From: Ctenosaura bakeri
Taxonomy: Eukaryota; Chordata; Lepidosauria; Squamata; Iguanidae
Assembly: GCA_948474755.1 (NCBI GenBank)
Contig: CAOLHI010001439.1
Span: 1-64,000 of the forward strand
Direction of reading: 5' to 3'
DNA length: 64,000 nt
Shown: positions 40,271-50,686 of the stretch, one piece after another
How positions within the stretch are numbered: position 1 is the stretch's first letter
How the letters are laid out: each line of letters begins with the position of its first letter
Notes under the pieces: model-generated
What the model was told of the DNA's origin: nothing
The model's input: the letters and a program-made list of their open reading frames with translations, nothing else
Database searches by the model: none
Program-made: the position numbers and the translations under genes

Positions 40271-42227
40271 CATTTCAGTTCATTTATTACAGCAAACAGC
40301 CAGCAGAAGTTACAAATTAGACCAACAAAAAGGTACAGTTAAAACAGTAGTAGATTCCATTAAAAGTTGTTAAAAGCATTGACCATAAAATATAATCAAC
40401 AACAAGTAAGCGGAGTTAGAATTGTAAAATTTAAGATTATAACATTTAAAACGTAAAGATAACATACCTATCTATGAGTTGTGTTAAAATTTATTAAAAT
40501 ACTAATAAAACCTTCAATCATAAAATACAAATTGACATTAGGAACAAATAGATAGAGCCAAAATTCAAATATTTAAAAAACAAACATACAGCCACCATGG
40601 GAGAAGAACAGCAAACCCATCTGTGAAGAATATAAAAGTATTAACTTATTAACTGTTTTCGATGGTTAATGGCTGCTGTGCAAAAGCTTGCCACTGTAGT
40701 TGTGGCTTTGGGATTCCAGTCTGACAGAAAACAGTCTAAATAAAATTCCTCAGGCCTGCCTGGAATCTTTTGTATGATTGGGGTTATATAAACAGATCTT
40801 AGATCTTGGTAAAAATTGCAGTGAATAGTACTTGACCCACTGTCTCTACTTCTCCCATCCCACATGGGCATGCCCGCTTACTGTAAGGGATCTTTTTATA
40901 TCTACCTTCCAGCAATGCAGATGGTAAAACATTGAATCTGGCTAGTGTAAATGCCTTTCTGAATTTAGGAATGGTCAGATATATCAAATAGTTTGGGAGT
41001 ATAAATGGCCTTCTATTATTCCTAAGAGCTGGATATAATGCCATTTGGCTTAGATGATGTTGAAATTCAGTGTCTTGAATTCTCTGTGAGATAGCTATTT
41101 TAGCTTTGGTATACCCTAGGGTTTGAATGGCCATTATTGAAAAACCTAAGGTTTGTAATTTCATAATTAATGACTTTTACACTTTGATTGATAAGAGTCA
41201 GTTAGTATAAGTGGAGCCAGTCCAACTGGTGCAAACATCATCTTTAACCAGAAATGAAATTTATATAACCATATGCAGGCCTCCACAGAGATTTGTCCTG
41301 CTTCTAAGCAGATAATCACATTCCAAACACAGCTCAGGATGCCAAATATTGTCCTCAGGAATTTAGTTTGCACAGCTTGCAGAGGGACAAAGTTATCAAG
41401 TGCCCATACTTCTGAGCCATATAACATCTGGGATATCACCTTGGCCCTAAAAACCTGGATTACCAAGGGGATGTGCTTCCCTCTCTTGTTATAAAAGAAG
41501 GAGAGGAGTGCCTTCACAGTTCTCTGCACATTTGTAATTGCACGTTTTGAATGTATCCTCCAGGTTCCATGTGAGTGAAAAATTATTCCTAAGTATTTAT
41601 AGGAGGACACCTGCTCAATTTTATGGTGATTTATTCGCCATTCATACTTTGTCCTCTTCCTGGAAAACACAACCACCTTATTTTTATTATAATTGATTTG
41701 CAATTGTTCATTTTTACAATGGCTTTCCATGGCCCTGAGCAAATGCCTTAATCCAGCATTTGTCAATGATAACAGCACTGCATCGTCTGCATAAAGCAGT
41801 ATTGACAGGAGTCTGTTTGACAAACTGGGGTGGTGGGAGCATACCTTTGCTAAGCTTTTGATCAAGGAATTAATGTAAAAATTAAACAGAGTTGGTGCTA
41901 ATACACAACCCTGTTTTACTCCCTTAAAAGTGGGAATAGGCCCAGTCAAATGGCCTGCACTGCTGCATCTCACCCTCAGTCGAGTATTTTCGTATAGACC
42001 ACAAATGAGAGAAAGCAGCCGGTGATAGATATTAGTATCTTCAAACTTTTCCCACAATTTGTCTCTTGAAATAAGATCAAAGGCTGATTTGAAATCAACA
42101 AAGGCAGCATAAAATGCCCCCCCCAAGGTGCTGTATACTTGTCTACAAGATGTTGCAAGACTAATGCATGGTCTACAGTAGAACGCCCACTCCTGAATCC
42201 AGTCTGTTCGTCATTAAGTATATTTTC
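40271..42227 (-). mobile_element. LINE-A, 3' part (RT palm to C-terminus and 3' UTR)
   Basis: APE-type non-LTR retrotransposon. The minus strand encodes the RT core: FVDFKSAFDLISRDKLWEKF, a GVKQGCVLAPTLF block, LLYADDAVLLS (catalytic YADD) and YKYLGIIF. The C-terminal region follows, with ARFNVLPSALLEGRYKKIPY and a CPCG...H zinc-knuckle-like end (about 40640-41160), then a ~370-bp 3' UTR. One or two frame changes (near 41165 and 40870) break the frame. The DIRS element interrupts it at 42228. I suspect the Vingi/Ingi group, known in squamates, but cannot confirm this. Confidence 0.85.
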
Positions 42228-42238
42228 CTGTTCTTCTT

Positions 42239-42403
42239 CGTGGTCTCTGTGCCTTCATACACTAGGAGCTTTAGCGCCTGCGCGGTAGCGTTCGGAAACT
42301 TCTAGAGCTTGTTCGCTTGGCGGGAACCCCTCCCCCACGCCGGTACTGCGCATGCTCCTCCCGCCGAGCAACGGTCTCTCCTCAGTTCTTTCTCGTCCGC
42401 CGT
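42239..42403 (+). repeat. DIRS left inverted terminal repeat
   Basis: The reverse complement of 48114-48302 with few changes, including CACTAGGAGCTTTAGCGCC, GGTACTGCGCATGCTCC and AGCAACGGTCTCTCCTCAG. The outer part differs: this side has TTCTTCGTGGTCTCTGTGCC, while the right side has an extra segment reading GTAACTGTGGTTCTTCGAGT. Confidence 0.9.
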
Positions 42404-42560
42404 CGCGTACGGAAGGTTCTTGGTTTGTTCCTCTCACTTTTGTGCTTGGCTTGCTGTTTTCACGGTTTTACGGACTTTTGGACTGTCTCTGACCTCTCTT
42501 TCGGACTCCCCCTTCGGCTTTGGTCTTTCGGATTTTTCGCTGTTTGGCGTTCTTCGTCTT

Positions 42561-45500
42561 ATGTCCGCGCTCTTCAAGAAGTGCGTGTCCTGCGGGCGCA
42601 AGGTTGCCCTCAACGACAGCCACAAGGAGTGTCTCTTCTGTTTGGGTGAGTCCCACAACATCCGGACTTGCCCAATTTGCCGGGATTTTACTCCCCAAAC
42701 TCTCCGCAACCGGTCCGCGAGACTTAAGTCTTATTGTTGGGAACAGTCTCTGCGAGCGATAGACGAGACCTCCACTTCCAAGATGGCCGACAAGAAGACG
42801 ACCACGCCATCGACGGTATCGGCGGCTGCCGTTCCGTCCACCTCGTCGGTATCGGGCTTGGTACTGGCGAAAACGCCGATCTCGGCGTTACCGAGGATCC
42901 CGAAGCTGTCGGCGGCTGCCAAGTCAGCGAAAGGATCCTCAACGGCGAGGAAGGCTGAGGCTCCCCTGACGGAGACGCCTGCTAAAAAGCGCCCTGCTCC
43001 GGACGGAGGCAAGGGCAAGGAGAAGAAGAAGAAGAAGAAGAAGGAGAAGAAACGCTCCCCGGCTGGGGACGTTCAACCTCCTACTCCTCCTCCTACTCAG
43101 CAGCCTTCCAAAGGGCGAGGCGAGTCCGTCGATCTCTCGGATGATGAGATCGAGGACGTTCCCCAACAGCGCCCGGACTCGCCTGTGGCAAACCCTCCAA
43201 CCCTGGTGGAGGAGCGCCACCGCCCTCCTAGCCGTCGCAGGTCGGCCGACCTGCAGCAGAGAGAGCCCTCTGCTTCTCCGGAGCGGCGTTCGACCTCCTT
43301 CCGATCCCGGTCCCGCTCTTCCGAGCGTCCGGTGGCCTCGCCGCCTCCTAGGGAGACAAGAGAGGAACAACCTCGCTCGTCTGCCTCCAGATACACCTCG
43401 GCGTCCTACGTGGCCAGGTACGCGAGGGAATCTGAATGGAGAGAGCGCCCGGCTTCTTATCGGTCACATTCGCCATCGTACCGGGATCGGTACCATCGTG
43501 GCCCGAGTCGCTGGGAGACCTTCCGGAGGTCCCGGTCACCTCGTCGACAGCGCGAATCGCGCTCGCCTAGAGGGGACGAGGCTCGGTACCGTCGACGCCG
43601 AAGCCGATCTCCGTCGGACCGCCGCTCCTTCAGCCGCTCTCCCTCTCCTCGATATCACAGGGCGAGGGAGCCTTCACCTCGGTATCGGGCGATATCGCCA
43701 CCTCCTAGGGTCACGGCAACGGCGACGCGCCCTACGGAGTCGGTGGTCACTGAGCGGGCTACAACGACGTCAGCCTGCCAGACTACCCCTGTCACCACTA
43801 AGAAGGTGAAGTCAGTAGTCAGCCAGCCGAAGCGGGACGCTGCTACTACCACCGCCCCGGCTGCAGAGAAGCCTAGGAAGGCAACACCTGTGGCGACTGC
43901 GAAGGAGCCGGAAAGCGAGCGGCGAGAGGACTCACCGACCTCAGAGTCGTACGACTCGAGTGCGGAATCAGAGGTGTCTGAGGCGACCTCCCAGGAGTCT
44001 CCTCCGCTGGGATTCGGGGACCCGATCCCAGATTCTGCTCCAGAGGACGTCCACCAGTTCTCTGCGATGCTGCTCCGCATGGCTGCTACCCTCGACCTTA
44101 AGATCGCCGATGCGGAGCCGGAGGACGACGATCCAGCCTTCTCCGTCTTCGAAGAGAAGCGACCTGCCACGGCCCCGCTGCCTCTCCTGCCCCGGGTATC
44201 GAGACTGGTGAAGGCCTCCTGGGATAGGCCGGCCTCGGCTCAGCCGATACCGCAGTGTCTGGAACACCTCTACAGGGTGCAGAAGGATAACGCCGGTTAT
44301 CTCTTTAATCACCCTGCACCGAACTCTGTGGTGGTCGAGTCAGCACAGACGAAAGGCTCCGGCAGGCAGCACACCACCCCGCCGGACAAAGAGGGCAGGA
44401 AGTTGGACGCCTATGCAAGAAGGTTCTATTCCGCCGCCTCCTTGCAGATCAGGCTGTCCAACACTCAGGCTTGCCTCGCGGCATACCTGAAAAAGGTGCT
44501 CGATCGCCTGCAACCGGCGATGGAGGCGGTACCGGAGGACATCCGCCAAGCCTCCTCCGTGATCTTCAACGAGGCCATCTCCATCGCTCGGCAGCAGATG
44601 GCCTCCTCCAGGCACGCAGTGGAGATTGCCTCCCGGGTCATGGCGGGATCCATCGGCCTGCGCCGCCATGCTTGGCTGCGGCCGGCCGACATCCAGGAGG
44701 ACACCAGAAGGAGGATTGAAGATCTCCCCTTCGACGGTGAGGGCCTATTCAATTCGTCCACAGACGAAGCTTTGGACAATCTCGTTAAGGCGAGGCTGAC
44801 CGCCAAGAAGATCGGGCTACAGCCGGCCACGCAAGCCCGCAGGACCTCCACCTTCCGCCCATCCTGGCGACGATCTTCACCTCGTCGTTCCAGCGTTCGG
44901 CCCAGTCTGGACAGTCGAGACCGTCCTCCGGCTCATCGGCCAGACGCACAATTAGACGACGCCCGGCTTCGTCCAAGAAGTCCTCCTCCGAGACAAAGTC
45001 TCGGTTTTGACGTGCCTGGCAGGACCTACCAATACCCACTCTTCAGCCTACCATCAGCGCTCGGAGACCGACCGACTCTTGCTCGACATCTCGCGGAGTG
45101 GCAGTGTGTCACTACGGACTCTTGGGTGCTTTCCATCATCCGTCTTGGCTACGCCATCGAGTTTCTCGATATTCCTCCTCGAGGCGTTTACTATTCCACG
45201 CCGTCGAGTCCGGCCCTCCTGGAAGAGATCCAATCCCTCCTCCAGAAAGGGGCGATCGAGCAGCTCCCGCAAGAGGCCAAGACCACCGGCTTCTTCTCCA
45301 GGTACTTCACGGTACCGAAAGCCGACGGTACCCTCCGGCCGATCCTAGACCTCAGGGGGGTGAACTACTACATCCGCCCCAAAAGGTTCAAGATGGTCAC
45401 GATACCGTCGATCCTGCCCTTCCTACATCGAGGGGACTGGTTCGCCTCCATCGATCTCCGAGACGCATACTTCCATATCGCCTTTCGCCCGCAGCACAGA

Positions 45501-46925
45501 CGGTACCTCCGCTTCGCAGTCGACGACACCTGTTACCAGTACAAGGTGCTGCCGTTCGGACTCTCGACTGCCCCAAGGGTCTTCACCAAGTGCATGGCCC
45601 CGGTGGTATCCTTCCTGCGGACGAAGGGTGCTTCTGTCTTCCCTTACCTCGACGATTGGCTGTTGGTGGCGTCCTGCAAACAGAGACGTTACCACGACGT
45701 CCACATGACGTTGTCACTCCTGACCCGCCTTGGTCTACGGGTGAATCCGAAGAAGTCCCACCTCGAGCCGGCGAGGATCTTGGACTTCATCGGGGCGACG
45801 CTCGACTCGACCTCCGCCAGGGCGTACCTACCAGAGTCTCGAGCCCAAACCCTGACCCGGGCCGCCGCTCACGCGCGTACGGCCCCGACGTTATCTGCAA
45901 GAAGCGTCCAGCAGCTCTTGGGCTACATGGCTGCGACGACCGCTGTGACATATCTCGCCAGGCTGAGAGCGAGACCTCTTCAACACTGGTTCGTCCGCAT
46001 ATTTGACCCCCTGCGAGACGAACAGACACTCCGACTGCAGCTGCCGGGAGACATTCGCTCATCCCTCCAATGGTGGCAGTCGCGACGCAATCTCATGTCA
46101 GGGATGCCTTTCCAACAGCCGACACCGAAGGTGACGGTAACGACCGACGCCTCCCTGTATGGATGGGGTGCCCACTGCGGCGATCTCAGAGTCCGCGACA
46201 GATGGACCGACGACGAGACCGCTCTCCATATCAACGCGTTGGAGCTACTCGCCGTCTTGAAAGCGCTACGGGCGTTCCGCCACGTCGTAGCTGGGCGGAC
46301 GGTCCTGGTTCTGACGGACAATACTACCGCCGTCTGTTACATCAACAGACAAGGAGGGACTCACTCCACAACCCTGCTCAACATTGCACTCGACTTGTGG
46401 GAATGGTGCATTCGCCTGCATACGCATCCCGTAGCAGTTCACCTGGCCGGGCAGGAGAACACCACGGCAGACGCCCTCAGCAGGGACACCTCATCCCATC
46501 ACGAATGGTCTCTCTCCGGAGAGGCGTTCAGACTGATTCGGGACCGCTGGGGCGAACCATCGATCGACCTCTTCGCGACCAGGGAAAACGCGAAGTGTCG
46601 CCGATTCTGTTCCAGAGCGGGCCACGATCGTGCCTCCATCGGGGACGCTTTCCAGTTTCCGTGGACCGGGGAACTCCTCTACGCGTTCCCGCCGTTCCCG
46701 CTGCTCGGCCGGACGATATCGAAGATCCTCGCCGACCGAGCCGACGCGATCCTGGTAGCCCCGTACTGGCCGAGGCAACATTGGTTCGCACCCCTGCTAC
46801 AAGCCGCACGAGACGACCTGCTCCGGTTGCCACCGACACCGGACCTGCTCTCCCACTCCGGCGGCCGAGTCCTCCATCCGGACCTGCCACGCCTGGCCCT
46901 CCATGCCTGGAGGATATCGCACTAG
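42561..46925 (+). CDS. DIRS ORF1: fused Gag, reverse transcriptase, RNase H and methyltransferase-like domain
   Basis: The open frame runs from 42309 without a stop. ATG 42561 is preferred because it lies past the terminal repeat and opens directly into the Gag Cys/His motif (CVSCGRK...C.FC...H...CPIC). That choice gives ~1454 residues. Order: Gag zinc-binding start, a Lys-rich and then a long Arg/Ser-rich linker (about 43000-43700), a Gag core to about 44900, then RT. RT shows GTLRPILDLRGVN, ASIDLRDAYFHI, LPFGLSTAPRVFTK and the YLDDW active site. RNase H follows (TTDASLYGWGAH, ALELLAVL, LTDNTTAVC, TADALSRD). It ends with a Dam-like methyltransferase block typical of DIRS (SIDLFATREN, YAFPPFPL, APYWPRQHWF). 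Gag and RT are usually separate frames in DIRS elements; here no stop or shift parts them. Confidence 0.9.
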   Translation: MSALFKKCVSCGRKVALNDSHKECLFCLGESHNIRTCPICRDFTPQTLRNRSARLKSYCWEQSLRAIDETSTSKMADKKTTTPSTVSAAAVPSTSSVSGLVLAKTPISALPRIPKLSAAAKSAKGSSTARKAEAPLTETPAKKRPAPDGGKGKEKKKKKKKEKKRSPAGDVQPPTPPPTQQPSKGRGESVDLSDDEIEDVPQQRPDSPVANPPTLVEERHRPPSRRRSADLQQREPSASPERRSTSFRSRSRSSERPVASPPPRETREEQPRSSASRYTSASYVARYARESEWRERPASYRSHSPSYRDRYHRGPSRWETFRRSRSPRRQRESRSPRGDEARYRRRRSRSPSDRRSFSRSPSPRYHRAREPSPRYRAISPPPRVTATATRPTESVVTERATTTSACQTTPVTTKKVKSVVSQPKRDAATTTAPAAEKPRKATPVATAKEPESERREDSPTSESYDSSAESEVSEATSQESPPLGFGDPIPDSAPEDVHQFSAMLLRMAATLDLKIADAEPEDDDPAFSVFEEKRPATAPLPLLPRVSRLVKASWDRPASAQPIPQCLEHLYRVQKDNAGYLFNHPAPNSVVVESAQTKGSGRQHTTPPDKEGRKLDAYARRFYSAASLQIRLSNTQACLAAYLKKVLDRLQPAMEAVPEDIRQASSVIFNEAISIARQQMASSRHAVEIASRVMAGSIGLRRHAWLRPADIQEDTRRRIEDLPFDGEGLFNSSTDEALDNLVKARLTAKKIGLQPATQARRTSTFRPSWRRSSPRRSSVRPSLDSRDRPPAHRPDAQLDDARLRPRSPPPRQSLGFDVPGRTYQYPLFSLPSALGDRPTLARHLAEWQCVTTDSWVLSIIRLGYAIEFLDIPPRGVYYSTPSSPALLEEIQSLLQKGAIEQLPQEAKTTGFFSRYFTVPKADGTLRPILDLRGVNYYIRPKRFKMVTIPSILPFLHRGDWFASIDLRDAYFHIAFRPQHRRYLRFAVDDTCYQYKVLPFGLSTAPRVFTKCMAPVVSFLRTKGASVFPYLDDWLLVASCKQRRYHDVHMTLSLLTRLGLRVNPKKSHLEPARILDFIGATLDSTSARAYLPESRAQTLTRAAAHARTAPTLSARSVQQLLGYMAATTAVTYLARLRARPLQHWFVRIFDPLRDEQTLRLQLPGDIRSSLQWWQSRRNLMSGMPFQQPTPKVTVTTDASLYGWGAHCGDLRVRDRWTDDETALHINALELLAVLKALRAFRHVVAGRTVLVLTDNTTAVCYINRQGGTHSTTLLNIALDLWEWCIRLHTHPVAVHLAGQENTTADALSRDTSSHHEWSLSGEAFRLIRDRWGEPSIDLFATRENAKCRRFCSRAGHDRASIGDAFQFPWTGELLYAFPPFPLLGRTISKILADRADAILVAPYWPRQHWFAPLLQAARDDLLRLPPTPDLLSHSGGRVLHPDLPRLALHAWRISH

Positions 46926-47938
46926 ACGATCCCGTGCTCGGTACCGTCCTCGTCGCGGCCAGGAAGGAATCCACCCGTCGCAACTATCAATACAAGTGGC
47001 GACGCTTCCTGACCTTCGCTAACGAGAGGAGTGAGCCGGTATCGCCCGCGGGGCTCTCTACCGTCCTACATTTCCTCCTGCACCTCCGGCAACAGGGGCT
47101 GGCGTTTCCATCCCTGAAGGTGTATCTTTCCGCGATCGTGGCATACCAACCGCCACGATCGGCTGCCTCGGCCTTCTTCAGGAACGATACCGTTAAGCGG
47201 TTCCTGAAAGGACTTCATCATCTCTACCCGCCGGTATCGCCGCCGCTACCGCCGTGGTCCCTCTCGCTGGTGCTCTCGCAGCTGACAAAGCCGCCCTTCG
47301 AGCCGATGGCGACCTCGGATGATAGGCTCCTGACCATGAAAACTGCCTTCTTGGTAGCGGTGACCTCAGCGAGGCGAGCGGGTGAGATCACAGCTCTTCG
47401 ATCCGATGAGCCCTTCACGGTCTTCCACAGAGACAAGGTGGTCCTGAGACCTGACCTCTCGTTCCTGCCTAAGGTGGTGTCCAGTTTCCATCTCAACCAG
47501 GACATCATCCTGCCTGCCTTCTTCCCGAACCCGACGACACCGTTGGAGCGGTCTCTCCACTCCCTGGACGTGCGTCGGGCCGTGGCCTTCTACATGGACA
47601 GGACTGCTTCCTTCCGACAGACGCCGCATCTCTTCGTTTGCTATGGGCGACGTCGGAAGGGCCTCAAAGTGTCCACCCAGCGCTTCTCCAAATGGGTGGT
47701 GAGGACTATTCAACTGGCGTATGAGCTCGCGAGGAAGCCTCCGCCAGTCCTGCTTCGAGCCCACTCCACCAGAGCGGTGGCTACTTCTGCGGCCCTCCTG
47801 CGAGGAGTTGACCTGCATGAACTCTGCCGTGTGGCGACCTGGTCCCAACCATCGACCTTCGTGCGCCACTACAGGCTCGACTGCCGGTCGCGCAGAGATG
47901 CCCGGTTTGGACGTGAGGTGTTGGCTTCCGTGCTGTAG
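46926..47938 (+). CDS. DIRS ORF2: tyrosine recombinase
   Basis: The recombinase integrates the circular double-stranded DNA intermediate without target-site cutting by an integrase. The open frame begins at 46070 and overlaps the end of ORF1 in another phase. Recognisable protein starts near 46925 (VLGTVLVAARKESTRRNYQY), so the true start is unclear. The SAM-like core-binding part (FLTFANERS, LKVYLSAIVAY) is followed by the catalytic part with Arg I (SARRAGEITAL), the HxxR box (RAHSTRAVATS) and the nucleophile Tyr (TFVRHYRLD), then stop at 47936-47938. All four key positions (R, H, R, Y) are present, so the enzyme could be active. Translation may use the overlapping ATG or reinitiation. Confidence 0.92.
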
Positions 47939-47974
47939 GACCTGACCCGCCGTCCGACCGGTAAGCTACACAGT

Positions 47975-48071
47975 CTCCTAGTGTATGAAGGCACAGAGAC
48001 CACGAAGAAGAAGAACAGGTTGCTTACCTGTAACTGTGGTTCTTCGAGTGGTCATCTGTGCCATCATACAC
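47975..48071 (+). repeat. DIRS internal complementary region (circle-junction template)
   Basis: The first half (CTCCTAGTGTATGAAGGCAC to AAGAACAG) is complementary to the left outer end of the element. The second half (AGAAGAACAGGTTGCTTACC to CATCATACAC) is complementary to the right outer end. The two halves overlap on AGAAGAACAG. The left-end copy differs by one AAG unit. In DIRS elements this region aligns the two transcript ends during circle formation. Confidence 0.9.
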
Positions 48072-48113
48072 ACCCGCCCTTCCTCCCCTCTTTCTCAGGT
48101 CCCTGTAGGTTCT

Positions 48114-48302
48114 ACGGCGGACGACAGAACTGAGGAGAGACCGTTGCTCGGCAGAAGGAGCATGCGCAGTACCGGCGTGGGGGAGGGGTTCCCGCCAAGC
48201 GAACAAGCTCTAGAAGTTTCCGAACGCTACCGCGCAGGCGCTAAAGCTCCTAGTGTATGATGGCACAGATGACCACTCGAAGAACCACAGTTACAGGTAA
48301 GC
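48114..48302 (-). repeat. DIRS right inverted terminal repeat
   Basis: The reverse complement of the left terminal repeat, from ACGGCGGACGACAGAACTGA outward to CACTCGAAGAACCACAGTTA. It lies immediately after the internal complementary region. Confidence 0.9.
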
Positions 48303-48315
48303 AACCTGTTCTTCT

Positions 48316-50676
48316 AGCCAATCTTGTAATTTTTCTAGTAAATGGCTAACATATAGCTTACTGATGATGTTTAGTAAGCTGATAGGTCTATAGTTTGCTG
48401 GATCTGTCTGTTCTCCTTTTTTATAGATTGGGATAATAATAGCCAGCCTCCAGTCTTCTGGGATGCATGCTGAATAGTTAATTCTTGTAAATAGTGCAGC
48501 CAGCACAGGTGCCCACCAGTCTATGTTAGATTTGAAAACTTCAGGTGGAATGTTGTCATTTCCTGGGGTCTTGCCGCTTTTAAGTTTGGAAATAAGACTC
48601 TTAATTTCCAAGGCTGTTACAGGATGCCATTCAGGGTAGTTACATATATTATCCCTTTCATTCTGGAGATCATTTTCCCCTATTACATACATCTTACTAA
48701 AGTGGGTTTCCCATGAACTTACAGGAATATAATATTCCATATTAACTGAGAAGTTAGGCCACCCCCTAGCAACCATTCTCCAAAAGGTCGTTGTAGCCTT
48801 CTCCATGGCTGCTTTAATTAAATCTCCCCAGGACTCTCTCTGAGCCTGGTATTTTTTTTATCTTAATTAGTTTTTTATATTTCCTCTTTAACTGAAACTA
48901 TTCTGAAAGTATTTTTAGCAAGTTTTTCTCTCTATAAGTTTTATATTTTTCAACGAGCACATGTTTCATTACAATACGTTCATTATCGAACCAGTGTTTT
49001 GACTTACTGGAGGAGGCACATTTCCTGGTCAGGCATTTTTGCTTTAAGAAGCTTTTTAAATCGAGACTCAGTTCTTGAAACTCTCCAAGCACAATTTCTG
49101 TGCAGTTTGCTGACAGCAGAACATTTAGTTTATGAAGACACATATCCGAATATAATAGCTCCTTTACATCATTCTCCAACGTAGGAGACCATCTAACACA
49201 AGAGGCTCCATTTAACACTGGATTTTGTTCTGCATATGTCATTTGAAGATCACAATTTAAATATAAAACTAAGGGCAAATGATCACTGTCAGTATGCTTT
49301 TTTACATGGAGACCATGCTTAGTAAATCATAAGAGACTATGAAATAATCAATTGTGGATGCCCCTAGGCTAGACAGAAATGTAAACTCACCATTTTTATC
49401 ACCATCAACACATCCATTTACGATTACAAAGTTCAGCCGGTTAATTATTTGTGTAAGACATAGCCCAGCATAGTTACAACCCTTATCCTTAGATTGTCTA
49501 ATTGGCAACTTCAGAGCCTCATCCATTATAGGCTGAGGTATGTGGAAATGCAAAAATAAGTCTTCCTCATTTTGCCCTGTTCTAGCGTTAAAGTCCCCAG
49601 CCATCATAACAAAGGCTTCTGGATATAGGGAAATTAAATTGCTAATGTAGTCTTCCAGTTTGTGCCAGGTATCCTTCACCAATTTATTTTGGCATTGCGG
49701 TGGAAAGTAAACATTTATGACAAGTAACCATGCCCACTTGAATTTTATAAGCATAGCATTTGTAATGTTAGCCGGGGGTCAAGTCTGATATTAATAACAT
49801 GGATATTTGTGGAGATCAGTAATGCCAATCCACCTTTTGGTCGTCCTCCCTTGGAACTTGGATTTGCTTCCAGTGAGTATGCTGTGAAGCCATTTAGAAA
49901 TATGTCTTCCCACGTCTCTTGTACCAAGATCATATTGTGGTTGTTTATAAAATCCAAGAAGGCTGGATCTGCCAGTTTCCTCTTCCGTCCTGCAATATTC
50001 CATGAAAGGAATGTCAGCTGGCCATGGGAACAATTTAGCCCATGTCATGCCCTAGTAGATGGAATTTTGGGATTTACCTGATTGTGACATGGCTCGCATT
50101 TGAGATCACTGGGTGTATCATACCAGGCAAATTGTCCACTGGGTTGGATTCTTTCTGTGGTGATCCTTTTTCCTCTTCACCTAGGTATCTCATGTCTGTC
50201 CAGGACAAAGGTTTGAGTGCACCAGAATTTGGTTCAGTTGTAATGGGGGATATATCTTTCTCATTTTGCTCAATGTTATTTAATGTTAAATTTACTTCTA
50301 CTATAACCTGGCCCCTAGGATGATCTTTCTTTCTTCTTAGGGATTCCTTAATAGTTGGGACCCCTATATTGTTTAAATATTCATTATTTGTTAGGCCAGG
50401 TTTCTCTGTTGTTCCATGAACACTTCCAGTGTGGATCTTTCCTTTCTCCTCAACTGCATCAGCCCTGTCCAAAGCTTCCTCACTGCTTGGAATTTTCTCT
50501 TGTTCCTCATCTCTTTCTTCATTTATCATTATAAGATTATGCTCCTTAACTTTTTCACTGAAGTCCATTAATCCTTCTATTTCATATGGCTGCTTTCCTA
50601 TTAAACAGTTTCTCAGTGAATCTAATCTTTGTAAAATCTCTGCCTGAACAATATATGGCAATCTCCAGTAAGACAT
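48316..50676 (-). mobile_element. LINE-A, 5' part (N-terminal region, AP endonuclease, start of RT)
   Basis: The minus strand starts with ATG at 50676, right at the target duplication. It encodes a ~200-residue N-terminal part of unknown function (MSYWRLPYIVQAEILQRLDS to about 50074). An AP endonuclease follows (a QETW block, KGGLALLIS, VINVYFPP, MAGDFNARTG). Next come a linker and the RT fingers (SGKTPGNDNIPPEVFKS, IPIYKKGEQTDPANYRPISL), ending at WLEEQ where the DIRS element cuts in. Frames shift near 50060, 49750, 49290 and 48850, so it is no longer functional. Confidence 0.85.
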
Positions 50677-50686
50677 GATGTCTATT
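50677..50686. repeat. Target-site duplication of LINE-A, right copy (GATGTCTATT)
   Basis: Identical to 40261-40270. It marks the 5' edge of LINE-A. Confidence 0.85.

Larger units (their letters stand above)
42228..48315 (+). mobile_element. DIRS-like tyrosine-recombinase retrotransposon, apparently full length
   Basis: About 6.1 kb and GC-rich against AT-rich surroundings. It has inverted terminal repeats (about 42239-42403 and 48114-48302), two long overlapping open frames (Gag-RT-RNase H-methyltransferase and tyrosine recombinase) and an internal complementary region (47975-48071). The 10-mer CTGTTCTTCT is at both outer edges (42228-42237, 48306-48315). Its complement lies once in the internal region, where the copies of the two ends overlap. 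There is no LTR, no integrase and no DDE motif, as expected for DIRS. It inserted into the RT of LINE-A: joining the flanks at one copy of the 10-mer restores WLEEQENILNDEQTGF. Open frames imply recent activity. Confidence 0.93.

Noticed and set aside
46070..46924. Upstream half of the recombinase open frame as a separate protein
   Set aside because: It is out of phase with the RNase H/methyltransferase coding sequence and shows no motif. Recombinase similarity starts near 46925.
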